A stretch of 64,000 bases of DNA from an uncultured Prevotella sp. (lineage in GTDB: Bacteria > Bacteroidota > Bacteroidia > Bacteroidales > Bacteroidaceae): contig CALEKA010000058.1 in NCBI GenBank assembly GCA_937898715.1, positions 8,205 to 72,204 of the forward strand. Reading direction: 5' to 3'. Shown in pieces: positions 33,587 through 42,210 of the stretch. Position 1 is the first letter of the stretch. Each line of letters begins with the position of its first letter. The translations under genes were made by a program, and so were the position numbers. Under the pieces are notes generated by a model. The model was not told the DNA's origin. It saw nothing but the letters and a program-made list of their open reading frames with translations, and ran no database searches.

Positions 33587-34678
33587 ATGTCATCACACAC
33601 TATCCCCGAAGGCAAACGCATACTCGTAGTCAATCCAGGTTCCACCTCGACCAAGGTGGCGGTCTACGTGGACGATACTCCCTATTGCAGCACTACCATA
33701 CGCCACGATGCAGAAGAACTTGCCCAGTACAATCAGATAATAGACCAACACGACTTTCGCCGACAATTGGTGGTAGACTGGCTCGAGAAGAACCATATCC
33801 CGATGCAGTTTGACGCCGTAATAGGCCGAGGCGGACTGATAAAGCCTATACCTGGAGGCGTATATAGAGTGAACGAGACGATGTGTCGCGAGACGTACTA
33901 TGCCATACGTAAGCATGCGTGCAACTTGGGCTGTATCATCGCTTATGAATTGGCTCGCAGACAGCACAATGGCTGTCAAGCCTACATAGCCGACCCCGTG
34001 ACGGTGGACGAACTTGTGCCCGAAGCTCGCATAAGCGGATCGCCTCTCATGCCCCGATTGGCTATATGGCATGCGCTCAATCAGCGCGCTACGGCACGGC
34101 GGTATGCCAAGGAAATGGGTAAGCGCTACGAAGACTTCAACCTCATCATCTGTCACCTCGGAGGAGGTATCTCTGTGGCAGCCCACCACAAGGGACGTGC
34201 TATCGATACGAACAATGCCCTTGATGGCGAGGGGCCTATCTCGCCCGAAAGAGCGGGTACACTGCCTGCTGCCGACCTGATACATCTGTGCTACAGCGGA
34301 CGGTATACGGAGGATCAACTCAAAAAGCGCGTAGCAGGACAAGCCGGACTGGTGGCCCACATCGGTACGACGGACATCGTGAAGATACTCCGCATGGCAG
34401 ACGAGGGGAATGCACGCGCCCGATTGCTCATCAACGCCATGATATTCCACACCGCCAAAGCCATAGCAGCAGAGAGCGCAGTGCTCTTTGGCAAGGTGGA
34501 TGCCATACTCCTCACAGGAGGTATGGCTCACTCCGACTACATCACGCGCGGCATAGCTCAGCGCGTGGAGCACATTGCTCCCGTGCGCATCTTCCCCGGC
34601 GAAGACGAGATGGAGGCCCTCGCTCTCAACGCCCTCGCCGTACTGCGAGGCGAGAGAGAGGCAAAAGAATATTGCTAA
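33587..34678 (+). CDS. buk: Butyrate kinase
   Basis: 363 residues. ASKHA-fold acyl kinase: ILVVNPGSTSTKVAVY (phosphate loop 1), GRGGLIKPIPGG, NLIICHLGGGISVAAH, and AILLTGGMAHS near the end. These define butyrate kinase, slightly shorter than acetate kinase. It makes ATP from butyryl phosphate, the final step of the ptb-buk route. Branched acyl substrates are also used by members of the family. It is followed by a perfect 34-bp inverted repeat and the convergent porT-like gene. Confidence 0.95.
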   Translation: MSSHTIPEGKRILVVNPGSTSTKVAVYVDDTPYCSTTIRHDAEELAQYNQIIDQHDFRRQLVVDWLEKNHIPMQFDAVIGRGGLIKPIPGGVYRVNETMCRETYYAIRKHACNLGCIIAYELARRQHNGCQAYIADPVTVDELVPEARISGSPLMPRLAIWHALNQRATARRYAKEMGKRYEDFNLIICHLGGGISVAAHHKGRAIDTNNALDGEGPISPERAGTLPAADLIHLCYSGRYTEDQLKKRVAGQAGLVAHIGTTDIVKILRMADEGNARARLLINAMIFHTAKAIAAESAVLFGKVDAILLTGGMAHSDYITRGIAQRVEHIAPVRIFPGEDEMEALALNALAVLRGEREAKEYC

Positions 34679-34684
34679 ATTAAT

Positions 34685-34773
34685 AAGTATTAAGTATAAA
34701 GTATTAAGTATTACATTCAGGGTGAGATGTGCTCTGCAAGAATGTAATACTTAATACTTTATACTTAATACTT
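34685..34773. terminator. Perfect 34-bp inverted repeat between convergent buk and porT-like genes
   Basis: The arms 34685-34718 and 34740-34773 are exact reverse complements built of the 7-bp-family repeat (AAGTATTAAGTATAAAG...). The loop is 21 bases. Its position suits a bidirectional terminator, although the stem is A/T-only in most places. Confidence 0.65.
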
Positions 34774-34787
34774 TTCCCAACGGGAAT

Positions 34788-35519
34788 TTATTCTATATAA
34801 AATGTAAGTACCACCATGCCGATGGTGGCGCGGTCGACGCTTTGGGTGAAGATGAGTTGAGAAGGGTCGGTAATGTCGCGACGATTCTTCTGAAGCACAT
34901 TGTTGAGACCAAAGCAAAACTTGAGTTCGGGAATGAACTTGAAGAAAGGCAGATACATGTCGCAACCCATACCCGCTTCGAGCATGAGCGTGAAGGGCTT
35001 GCAGCGGAGCTGGCTCTGCTTAGAGGTGATGAGGTCGTACATAGGGGCGATACCCGTGACCACGTAGGGACGATAATTGTTGAAGCGAGGAGCCGCAATC
35101 TTGAGGTCGATGGGCACACCGACGAAGCACGACTTCATGTCCTGCATCTCCGTACGATCAGTACCCAACTCACGGAAGGTGACGTGGCGAGAGCCAAAGT
35201 GGAGCGAAGGAAGTACACGCAGCGCAAGGTAGCGATTGATGCGCCACTCGCCAAGTACGCCTACGGAGAAACCAAAGTTGGTCTGGTCGGTCTGTGCCAC
35301 CCACTGCTGCTGTCCGCCTTCGGGCGAGGCGAGGTCGGCGAGAGGGGGCACGTAGCCATTGCCGTCGAGACGCATGGACTGATCGTGAGCCCCTACGAAG
35401 AATCCGTAGTGGAACCGACGTTCATCAATGAAAGGCTTATTCTGCACACGGCGCTGCTGAGCAGCAGCCGTGATTACGGCGGCAAGGAAGAGGGATAGTA
35501 TGAGGAAGAGGTGCTTCAA
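34788..35519 (-). CDS. porT: PorT-family type IX secretion outer-membrane protein
   Basis: 243 residues, close to PorT length in Porphyromonas gingivalis. A signal peptide (ending AAAQQ near 21) is followed by an N-terminal strand FHYGFFVGAHDQSMRL and barrel strands such as EWRINRYLALRVLPSLHFGSR and FKFIPELKFCFGLNN, with the aromatic C-terminus VVLTFYIE. PorT is a small outer-membrane barrel required for T9SS. The call rests on the fold pattern and strand motifs, and on the porPKLMN operon 17 kb away. A generic PorT-like barrel of other function cannot be excluded. Confidence 0.75.
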   Translation of the reverse strand: MKHLFLILSLFLAAVITAAAQQRRVQNKPFIDERRFHYGFFVGAHDQSMRLDGNGYVPPLADLASPEGGQQQWVAQTDQTNFGFSVGVLGEWRINRYLALRVLPSLHFGSRHVTFRELGTDRTEMQDMKSCFVGVPIDLKIAAPRFNNYRPYVVTGIAPMYDLITSKQSQLRCKPFTLMLEAGMGCDMYLPFFKFIPELKFCFGLNNVLQKNRRDITDPSQLIFTQSVDRATIGMVVLTFYIE

Positions 35520-35524
35520 TGTGG

Positions 35525-35682
35525 GAATGTGCTAATATGCTAATGTGTTAATGTGCTAATGTGTTAATATGCTAATATGCTAATGTGGCTATCGCAGTGG
35601 GATGCCGACGCGGGACGCGTCGCCCACGGTATTGGCTGAGGGCTTGCCAGATTGTAATACTTAATACTTAATACTTAAATAA
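35525..35682. repeat. Mixed repeats upstream of porT-like gene
   Basis: GCTAATGTG/GCTAATATG units repeat at 35531-35589, then a GC-rich palindrome at 35604-35625, then a short 7-bp-family block (TAATACTTAATACTTAATAC) ending near 35682. Confidence 0.8.
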
Positions 35683-35742
35683 TAACTCCTACTTAACGCT
35701 TTTATTGCCGTTGCCACTGCAAAAGTAATAAAAGTTTACTCC

Positions 35743-35777
35743 TTTGCTTTCTTGTATCGAAGAAATATGTAACTTTG
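35743..35777 (+). promoter_or_regulatory. Ferredoxin promoter, TTTG and TAACTTTG
   Basis: A -33-like TTTG at 35743-35746 and -7 TAACTTTG at 35770-35777, 23 bases apart. Confidence 0.6.
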
Positions 35778-35858
35778 TCGCGCATTATGTGCCGAATGAT
35801 ATGGCACGAATGCAGGACAAAACTCAACTCATAACAACAATTTATTAATTCTACTATT

Positions 35859-36029
35859 ATGGCTTACGTAATTGGTGACGACTGCATCGCATGCGGTACA
35901 TGCATCGACGAGTGCCCCTCTGGCGCAATCTCTGAGGGCGAAAAGTATTCTATCGACCCCAACGTTTGTGTTGACTGCGGTACTTGCGCAGATGTTTGCC
36001 CCTCTGGTGCAATTGCTCCGGGTGAATAA
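35859..36029 (+). CDS. Ferredoxin, 2[4Fe-4S] type
   Basis: 56 residues, the size of clostridial-type ferredoxins. Two cysteine motifs are visible: CIACGTCIDECP and CVDCGTCADVCP, each CxxCxxCxxxCP, enough for two [4Fe-4S] clusters. It should be a low-potential electron carrier for pyruvate or 2-oxoacid oxidoreductases and hydrogenase-like enzymes. ATG 35859 follows an A/T-rich leader with its own promoter; the gene ends in a clear terminator. It is a single-gene unit. Confidence 0.96.
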   Translation: MAYVIGDDCIACGTCIDECPSGAISEGEKYSIDPNVCVDCGTCADVCPSGAIAPGE

Positions 36030-36064
36030 TTCACCTCAGCACATCGTCAACTTAACTCACACGG

Positions 36065-36110
36065 ACTGCCGCCATCTCATGCCTCGCGCAAGGATGCGGC
36101 AGTTCTTTTT
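36065..36110 (+). terminator. Ferredoxin terminator
   Basis: Arms ACTGCCGC (36065-36072) and GCGGCAGT (36096-36103), then TTTTT at 36106-36110. Confidence 0.85.
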
Positions 36111-36237
36111 ATGCTGATGGGGGAATAAGTTAACAAGTTAACAGGGTGACGGGTTAACAAGAAAATTACCTTCGCTCGCTAATGCTAAAACAAACTTCCT
36201 CGTCAACCTGTCAACCCATCCCCCTTTTTCCTCAAAA

Positions 36238-36885
36238 ATGACCCGTATCTACACTTTACTCCTATTCATAGCATGTCTGTGCAGCGCCTCGGCACAGAAA
36301 CGCTCGACGGCAGACGAGGCCTTCCGCTCTCGCCCCGTGCCCGACAGCATCTTCTCGCTGATGCAAGGACGATCCTATCCTAAGGGGTGCACCATAAAGA
36401 GAAGTGAATTGCGCTACGTAGAGGTGCTTCACTATGACGCACAGGGGAGGGTGAAACGTGGAGAACTGGTGTGTCATCGCGACATAGCAGCCGATCTCGT
36501 AAGCATTTTTCGCGAATTGTACAAAGCACATTACCCCATAGAGCGCATGCGCCTCGTAGATCGCTACGGAGCAGATGACGAACGGTCGATGACTGCCAAC
36601 AATACTTCAGCCTTCAACTACCGACGCATCGCAGGTTCCACCCGCCTCTCCAACCACAGCCAAGGACGCGCCATCGACATCAATCCCCTCTACAATCCGA
36701 TGGTGGCTCGCGGAGGTGCCGTGGTGCAGCCCCGTGCGGGGAGGCAGTGGGCAAATCGATCACGCCATTCGCCCTACCGCATCACCGAGGGTGACTTGCT
36801 CTACCGACTCTTCCGTCAGCATGGCTTCTCTTGGGGAGGCAATTGGAGGAAGAGAAAGGACTATCAGCACTTCGAGAAGCCCTAA
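36238..36885 (+). CDS. Exported M15-family peptidase (D-alanyl-D-alanine carboxypeptidase-like)
   Basis: 215 residues. A signal peptide ends at CSASAQ near 19. The zinc ligands of the M15 family are visible: SNHSQGRAIDINP (SxHxxGxAxDxxP) and the C-terminal WGGNWRKRKDYQHFEK (WGGxW...HFE). Such enzymes trim peptidoglycan stem peptides in the periplasm. The length fits the short M15C branch. It stands alone; a hairpin-forming repeat lies downstream at 36907-37007. Confidence 0.9.
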   Translation: MTRIYTLLLFIACLCSASAQKRSTADEAFRSRPVPDSIFSLMQGRSYPKGCTIKRSELRYVEVLHYDAQGRVKRGELVCHRDIAADLVSIFRELYKAHYPIERMRLVDRYGADDERSMTANNTSAFNYRRIAGSTRLSNHSQGRAIDINPLYNPMVARGGAVVQPRAGRQWANRSRHSPYRITEGDLLYRLFRQHGFSWGGNWRKRKDYQHFEKP

Positions 36886-36906
36886 GAGTTTTAAGATTAT
36901 GAGTTG

Positions 36907-37007
36907 AGTTTGGAGGTTATGAGGTTATAAAGTTAGTTTGGAGCTTATAAAGCTAATTTCAAAGGCTAATGGTAACCTTATAACCTTATAACCTTCAAAC
37001 TCCAAAC
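36907..37007. repeat. Imperfect inverted repeat with GTTATGAGGTTATAA words
   Basis: GTTTGGAGGTTATGAGG and its complement (CCTTATAACCTTCAAAC) face each other around a 40-base centre. It uses the same words as 4371-4751 and may act as a terminator for the peptidase gene. Confidence 0.65.
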
Positions 37008-37038
37008 TCCATACCCCCTCTAAGTGGAGAATTATTCG

Positions 37039-37046
37039 TAATTTTG
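37039..37046 (+). promoter_or_regulatory. ABC transporter promoter, -7 box TAATTTTG
   Basis: Exact TAnnTTTG match 51 bases before the ATG at 37097. Confidence 0.55.
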
Positions 37047-37096
37047 CCCCGATATACGCTTTATTTCATTATCATTCAACGCATTTCCCCATACGC

Positions 37097-38932
37097 ATGA
37101 AAGAATTCTTCCGCATGATGCGGCAATTCGTGTCACCCTATAAAGGCTATATGATAGGTTCACTCGTGTTCAATCTCCTATCAGCCTTGCTCAACGTGTT
37201 CTCCTTCGTAAGTATCATACCCATGCTGCAGATGCTCTTCGGCATAGACAAGACGCGCTACGCCTTTATGGCGTGGGATACCGCCGGCGTGAGCATGAAA
37301 GACATTGCGGTGAACAATATGTACTGGTATACCACGCAGCTCATGGATCAATATGGCGCAGCAACGGCATTGCTGCTCATAGGCCTCTTCCTCGTGACCA
37401 CCACACTGCTCAAGACGGGGTGCTACTTCGCCTCCGTAGGCATCATGGTGCCCCTGCGTACGGGCATCGTGCGCGATATTCGTATGCATATCTATCATAA
37501 GATTATCTCCCTGCCGCTCTCATTCTTCAGCGATGAGCGAAAAGGTGATATCATAGCACGTATGAGTGGCGACGTGGGCGAAATAGAAAACTCTATCACG
37601 GGTTCGCTCGAAATGCTTATCAAGAACCCCATCCTCCTCATATGCTATTTCGGCGTACTGATCTATACCTCATGGCAACTCACTCTGTTCACCATCATCG
37701 TGCTGCCCCTTATGGGATGGGCCATGGGACGCATTGGCAGAAAACTGAAACGACAAAGCCTTGATGCACAAAACAAATGGAGCGAAACCATGGCTCAACT
37801 CGACGAGACACTCGGCGGTATGCGCATTATCAAAGCCTTCACAGCCGAGAAGAAGATGGTGAAGCGATTCGACGACTCTACCAACGACTTCCGCGATGCT
37901 TCCAACCGCGTAGCGATACGTCAGGCTTCAGCCCACCCCGTAAGTGAATTCTTGGGAACAGTGCTCATCGTGATGGTGCTATGGTATGGCGGAACGCTCA
38001 TCTTCTCCGACCATTCACCCATTGATGCGCCCACATTCATCTTCTACATGGTGATACTCTATAGCATCATCCAGCCACTGAAGGATTTCTCCAAAGCCTC
38101 GTATGCCATCCCAAAAGGTATGGCTTCGATCGAACGCGTCAACAAAATACTCAATGCGAAGAATACCATCACCGAGGTGGAACATCCCATACACATCAGC
38201 GGACTGAAGGATCGTATAGAATTCCGCAACGTGAGTTTCTCTTACAACGGCACTACGCAAGTGCTCCGAGGAGTAGACCTCAGCGTGCGTCGCGGTCAGA
38301 CCATCGCCCTGGTGGGACAGAGCGGATCGGGAAAGTCGACCCTCGTAGACCTGCTACCGCGCTACCACGACGTGACGGGAGGCGAGATTCTTATCGATGG
38401 GGTGAACGTGAAGACGCTCGCTCTCTCCGATCTGCGTCAGCTCATCGGCAACGTGAATCAAGAAGCTATTCTCTTCAACGACTCTTTCTACAACAATATC
38501 ACATTCGGCGTAGAGAACGCTACGATGGAGCAAGTAATCGAAGCCGCTAAGGTGGCCAACGCTCACGACTTCATCATGGAGAGCGAGGATGGTTACAATA
38601 CGAAGGTGGGAGACCGTGGTTGCCGACTCTCTGGCGGACAGCGACAACGCGTATCCATAGCGCGTGCCGTGCTGAAGAATCCCGACATATTGATCCTCGA
38701 CGAAGCTACCTCGGCTCTCGATACGGAGAGCGAACGCTTGGTGCAGGAGGCATTGGAACGCTTGATGAAGACGCGTACCACCATTGCCATTGCCCACCGC
38801 CTCTCTACTATCAAAAATGCCGACGAGATATGCGTGCTCTACGAGGGACGCATCGTGGAACGTGGCACACACGAACAGCTCCTCCAGCTCGGCGGTTACT
38901 ACAAGAGGCTGAATGATATGCAACAGCTATGA
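37097..38932 (+). CDS. MsbA-like ABC exporter, fused permease and ATPase
   Basis: 611 residues. Six membrane helices occupy roughly the first 330 residues (first FVSPYKGYMIGSLVFNLLSA), then one nucleotide-binding domain: Walker A GQSGSGKST, Q-loop NVNQEAILF, signature LSGGQRQRVS, Walker B ILILDEATSALD, H-loop IAHRLST. The half-transporter would act as a homodimer in the inner membrane. The family flips lipid A-core or other lipids or peptides; the neighbouring sulfatase-fold, epimerase and PAP2 genes make an envelope lipid or glycan substrate plausible. It has its own promoter. Confidence 0.92.
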   Translation: MKEFFRMMRQFVSPYKGYMIGSLVFNLLSALLNVFSFVSIIPMLQMLFGIDKTRYAFMAWDTAGVSMKDIAVNNMYWYTTQLMDQYGAATALLLIGLFLVTTTLLKTGCYFASVGIMVPLRTGIVRDIRMHIYHKIISLPLSFFSDERKGDIIARMSGDVGEIENSITGSLEMLIKNPILLICYFGVLIYTSWQLTLFTIIVLPLMGWAMGRIGRKLKRQSLDAQNKWSETMAQLDETLGGMRIIKAFTAEKKMVKRFDDSTNDFRDASNRVAIRQASAHPVSEFLGTVLIVMVLWYGGTLIFSDHSPIDAPTFIFYMVILYSIIQPLKDFSKASYAIPKGMASIERVNKILNAKNTITEVEHPIHISGLKDRIEFRNVSFSYNGTTQVLRGVDLSVRRGQTIALVGQSGSGKSTLVDLLPRYHDVTGGEILIDGVNVKTLALSDLRQLIGNVNQEAILFNDSFYNNITFGVENATMEQVIEAAKVANAHDFIMESEDGYNTKVGDRGCRLSGGQRQRVSIARAVLKNPDILILDEATSALDTESERLVQEALERLMKTRTTIAIAHRLSTIKNADEICVLYEGRIVERGTHEQLLQLGGYYKRLNDMQQL

Positions 38933-38937
38933 TAAAG

Positions 38938-39068
38938 TATTAAGTATAAAGTATTAAGTATTACATTCTGGGTGGCATACTTGCTGACATCAAGTAATAA
39001 GTAACAAGTAATACATTCTTGCTGATAGCCTTTCAGCCAATACCGTGGGCGACGCGTCCCGCGTCGGC
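38938..39068. repeat. Composite repeat: 7-bp tandem blocks, TTGCTGATAGCC word, GC-rich palindrome
   Basis: AAGTATTAAGTATAAAG blocks (38938-39020), then TTGCTGATAGCCTTTCAGCC, then the palindrome at 39047-39068. CACATTAGCA words repeat from 39084 to 39139, directly before the next ATG. Confidence 0.85.
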
Positions 39069-39145
39069 ATCCCACTGCGCCAGCCACATTAGCACATTAG
39101 CACATTGCCACATTAGCACATTGTCACATTAGCACATTAGAAACA

Positions 39146-41041
39146 ATGAAGCACTTCTTTCCCACATTCCTCCGACTCGTGATGCTCTACGCATTGTGCG
39201 TAGTGCTCTTCGTCGTGGCTAAACCACTCTTCGTCTTAGCACAGCCAGCAGCGGTGAGAGATGGAGTGGGCGCGGTAGATGTGATGCTTGCCATGTGGCA
39301 CGGACTACCGCTCGACCTCGCAACGGCAGCCTATGTATGCGCCCCCGTATGGCTACTATCGGCCGTAGCATTGTGGAAACGATGGACAAGATGGACCTTG
39401 CTCTTCAAAGTGTGGGCTGCCGTAATAGGCATGGTGGTAGCACTCACGTTTGTGGGCGATGCCTGCCTGTATAGTTTCTGGGGAATGAAGCTCGACGCTA
39501 CGGTATGGACTTATCTCGGTCAGCCTAAGGGAGCCCTCTCAAGCGTATCGACCTCGTTCGCCCTCTATGCCGCATTGGCAGTGATACTCGTGGCGGTATC
39601 CTTCTATTACCTCACTACGGCAGCGGCGCTACCCCGAAAAGAAGCCACCCCTCGCATTGTAAAGAACGAAAAGCATTGGGCAGCACGGGTGGCATACACC
39701 ATCGTATGGGGCGTCTGCGGCGGACTCCTATTCCTCGCTATGCGAGGCGGGGTAGGGAAGAGTACAGCCAACGTGGGAATGGTCTATTTCAGCGACATTC
39801 CCTTCCTTAATCATACAGCAGTCAATCCGCTCTTCAGCCTCGTATCTTCTTCGGCAAAGACACGAAACTTCAAAAAAGAGGGACGCTACTTCTCCGATGC
39901 AGAGCGCCAACGCATATTCTCCACACTCCATTATAATAAGGAGAGCATCCTGCCCGACTCCTTGCATCTGCTCCGTACAGAACGCCCCAACGTGCTCATC
40001 GTATTGATGGAGGGGTGCGGCGGTACGTTCGTTCACGCTGTCGATAAGCAGAGCGACCCTAACGTTACGCCCAATCTCAATCAATTAGCTGCCGATGGCA
40101 TCGTGTTCACACAGGCTTATGCCAACTCCTTCCGTACCGACCGAGGCACGGTATGCACACTGAGTGGCTGTCCGGCATTTCCCGACGTGAGCGTGATGAA
40201 GATTCCCTCACTCTGTGAGCACTTGCCGAGTATAGCCTCATCGTTGAAGCGCGAAGGCTACACCACAAGTTTTCTCTATGGCGGCGATATCAACTTTACC
40301 AATACTCATGGTTACTTGCAGAGTACAGGCTACGAACGCATTGATGGTGAAGAAGCCTTTCCTCCCAGCGTGCGCCATACGCATAATTGGGGCGTGACCG
40401 ACCGCATCACCTTTGACACTCTCTATCAGCGCATCATCCGTCAGCCCGAGGGCAAACCATGGCATATGGGCTTCCTTACGCTGGCAAGCCACGAGCCGTG
40501 GGGCGTGCCTTACAACAGAATAAAGGGCGATCCCGTGGCCAACTCTATGGCTTATCTCGACGACTGCATAGGACGCTTCATAGGACGGCTACGTCAATCT
40601 CAAGCATGGGACAATACGCTTATCATCCTCCTGCCCGACCACGGCATATCCTATCCCGAAGGCATCAGTGAGACCGACGAGAGGCGCAACCACATACCCA
40701 TCATCTGGACAGGAGGAGCCGTGAAGCGACATTACGAGGTAAACGTCGTCTGCAACCAGACCGACCTGGCCGCCACGCTTTTAGGACAGCTCGGCATAGC
40801 TCACCGCGACTTCCGTCTTAGTCGCGACGTCCTAAGCACCACCTATACGCATCCTTCGGCAGTACATGCTTGGCCTGAGGGCATCTCGTGGAAAGACTCC
40901 TCGGGATTCTCCGTCCTAAACCTCCTCTCGCAACCCATCGCTCCCATTGCCGAGCATCCGCGCCACTCTGCGCAGCGCATACAAGCTGCTAAGGCCTACT
41001 TGCAGACGGCTTACGACTATTTGGGACGAATGCAGCAATAG
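39146..41041 (+). CDS. LtaS-like membrane sulfatase-fold enzyme (phosphoglycerol or phosphoethanolamine transferase family)
   Basis: 631 residues. About five membrane helices fill the first 190-230 residues (LVMLYALCVVLFVVAKPLFVLA, WLLSAVALW, VWAAVIGMVVALTFV). The periplasmic catalytic domain begins NVLIVLMEGCGG, with the nucleophile region FRTDRGTVCTLSG (Thr of RGT), a metal/His site LPDHGISYP and THNWGVTD. This is the alkaline-phosphatase fold used by LtaS and phosphoethanolamine transferases that decorate lipids or glycans. The exact donor is not predictable. The following epimerase begins 65 bases later. Confidence 0.88.
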   Translation: MKHFFPTFLRLVMLYALCVVLFVVAKPLFVLAQPAAVRDGVGAVDVMLAMWHGLPLDLATAAYVCAPVWLLSAVALWKRWTRWTLLFKVWAAVIGMVVALTFVGDACLYSFWGMKLDATVWTYLGQPKGALSSVSTSFALYAALAVILVAVSFYYLTTAAALPRKEATPRIVKNEKHWAARVAYTIVWGVCGGLLFLAMRGGVGKSTANVGMVYFSDIPFLNHTAVNPLFSLVSSSAKTRNFKKEGRYFSDAERQRIFSTLHYNKESILPDSLHLLRTERPNVLIVLMEGCGGTFVHAVDKQSDPNVTPNLNQLAADGIVFTQAYANSFRTDRGTVCTLSGCPAFPDVSVMKIPSLCEHLPSIASSLKREGYTTSFLYGGDINFTNTHGYLQSTGYERIDGEEAFPPSVRHTHNWGVTDRITFDTLYQRIIRQPEGKPWHMGFLTLASHEPWGVPYNRIKGDPVANSMAYLDDCIGRFIGRLRQSQAWDNTLIILLPDHGISYPEGISETDERRNHIPIIWTGGAVKRHYEVNVVCNQTDLAATLLGQLGIAHRDFRLSRDVLSTTYTHPSAVHAWPEGISWKDSSGFSVLNLLSQPIAPIAEHPRHSAQRIQAAKAYLQTAYDYLGRMQQ

Positions 41042-41105
41042 CGAGAAGCAGAATGTTTGCTTATAACATCCTGCGCAGCCTTTTCTATAAAAACAACAAA
41101 ATCCT

Positions 41106-42104
41106 TTGAAAAAGATACTCATCACTGGAGCTTCGGGCTTCATCGGAAGTTTCCTCGTAGAGCGTGCGCTCAAGGAAGGCATGGAGGCATGGGCAGCCGT
41201 GCGCTCCACCAGTAGCCGTCGCTATCTGCAAGACTCACGCATCCACTTCATCACACTCGATCTCTCGTCCGCCTCCGCTCTGAGTGCTCAGCTCGAAGCC
41301 CACAGGAGAGAGCATGGAGCGTTCGACTACGTGATCCACGCCGCTGGGGCTACCAAATGCCGTCGCCCCGACGACTTCTTCACCATTAATGCCGAGGGCA
41401 CAAAGCACTTGGCAGAGGCTCTCATGCTTACGGGAGCCTTGAAGACGGAAGGCCGCTTCGTATTCGTCAGTTCACTCAGCGTAATGGGCCCCGTGGCAGA
41501 GGCTGATTACCATCCCATCTCGCTCGCAGATCAGCCTCGCCCCAACACTGCTTATGGTGCATCGAAACTCTTGGCAGAAAGTTATCTGGCAGACGTCAGT
41601 GCACTCAATTACGTAGTGCTTCGTCCCACCGGCGTCTATGGTCCGCGTGAGCGCGACTATGCACTCATGGCAGACAGCATACGCAGGCACGTCGATTTCG
41701 CTGTGGGCTACAAACGGCAGGTGATTACCTTTATCTACGTGGCCGACCTCGTGGAAGCTGCCTTTCTCGCTTTGACGCATGGCAAGAGGGGAAGCGTATA
41801 TTTCCTTACCGATGGAGAAGAATATTCCAGTCGCACCTTTAGCGACCTCATACAGGCTGAACTCGGTGTGCACCATGTGCTTCACATCAAAGCACCGCTC
41901 TGGGTGCTTCGCCTCGTGAGTCTCGTGGCAGAGCGCTTAGCTAAGCTTACGGGCTCGCTCTCTACGCTTAATTCTGACAAATATCGCATCATGCGTCAGC
42001 GCAACTGGCGCTGTGATATCAGCCCCGCCAAGGAACAGTTGGGCTATCATCCCGCGTGGCCACTTCAGCGAGGTGTGAAAGAGACTTTCGGCCGTAAGGC
42101 TTGA
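41106..42104 (+). CDS. NAD-dependent epimerase/dehydratase family protein
   Basis: 332 residues from a TTG start (no ATG is in the right place; translation LKKILITGASGFIGSFL begins at the Rossmann strand). The cofactor motif GASGFIG at 8-14, SSLSVMG, the YGASKLLAE active-site Tyr-Lys pair and RPTGVYGPRERD identify an extended short-chain dehydrogenase. The substrate is probably a nucleotide sugar or a 3-beta-hydroxy lipid-type molecule. It lies between envelope genes and may be in an operon with the sulfatase-fold and PAP2 genes. Confidence 0.88.
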   Translation: MKKILITGASGFIGSFLVERALKEGMEAWAAVRSTSSRRYLQDSRIHFITLDLSSASALSAQLEAHRREHGAFDYVIHAAGATKCRRPDDFFTINAEGTKHLAEALMLTGALKTEGRFVFVSSLSVMGPVAEADYHPISLADQPRPNTAYGASKLLAESYLADVSALNYVVLRPTGVYGPRERDYALMADSIRRHVDFAVGYKRQVITFIYVADLVEAAFLALTHGKRGSVYFLTDGEEYSSRTFSDLIQAELGVHHVLHIKAPLWVLRLVSLVAERLAKLTGSLSTLNSDKYRIMRQRNWRCDISPAKEQLGYHPAWPLQRGVKETFGRKA

Positions 42105-42210
42105 TTATCTGCCACAAATGACTCTTTTCCGTAAATAATGCGAGCGTAGCCTCTCTATCATCTATAAACACTTTAATGGGCATCTATTATAAAGCCCCTA
42201 CTTATACGCT

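Noticed and set aside
33593..34573. 326-codon minus-strand frame opposite buk
   Set aside because: Shadow of the butyrate kinase gene, whose motifs are complete on the plus strand.
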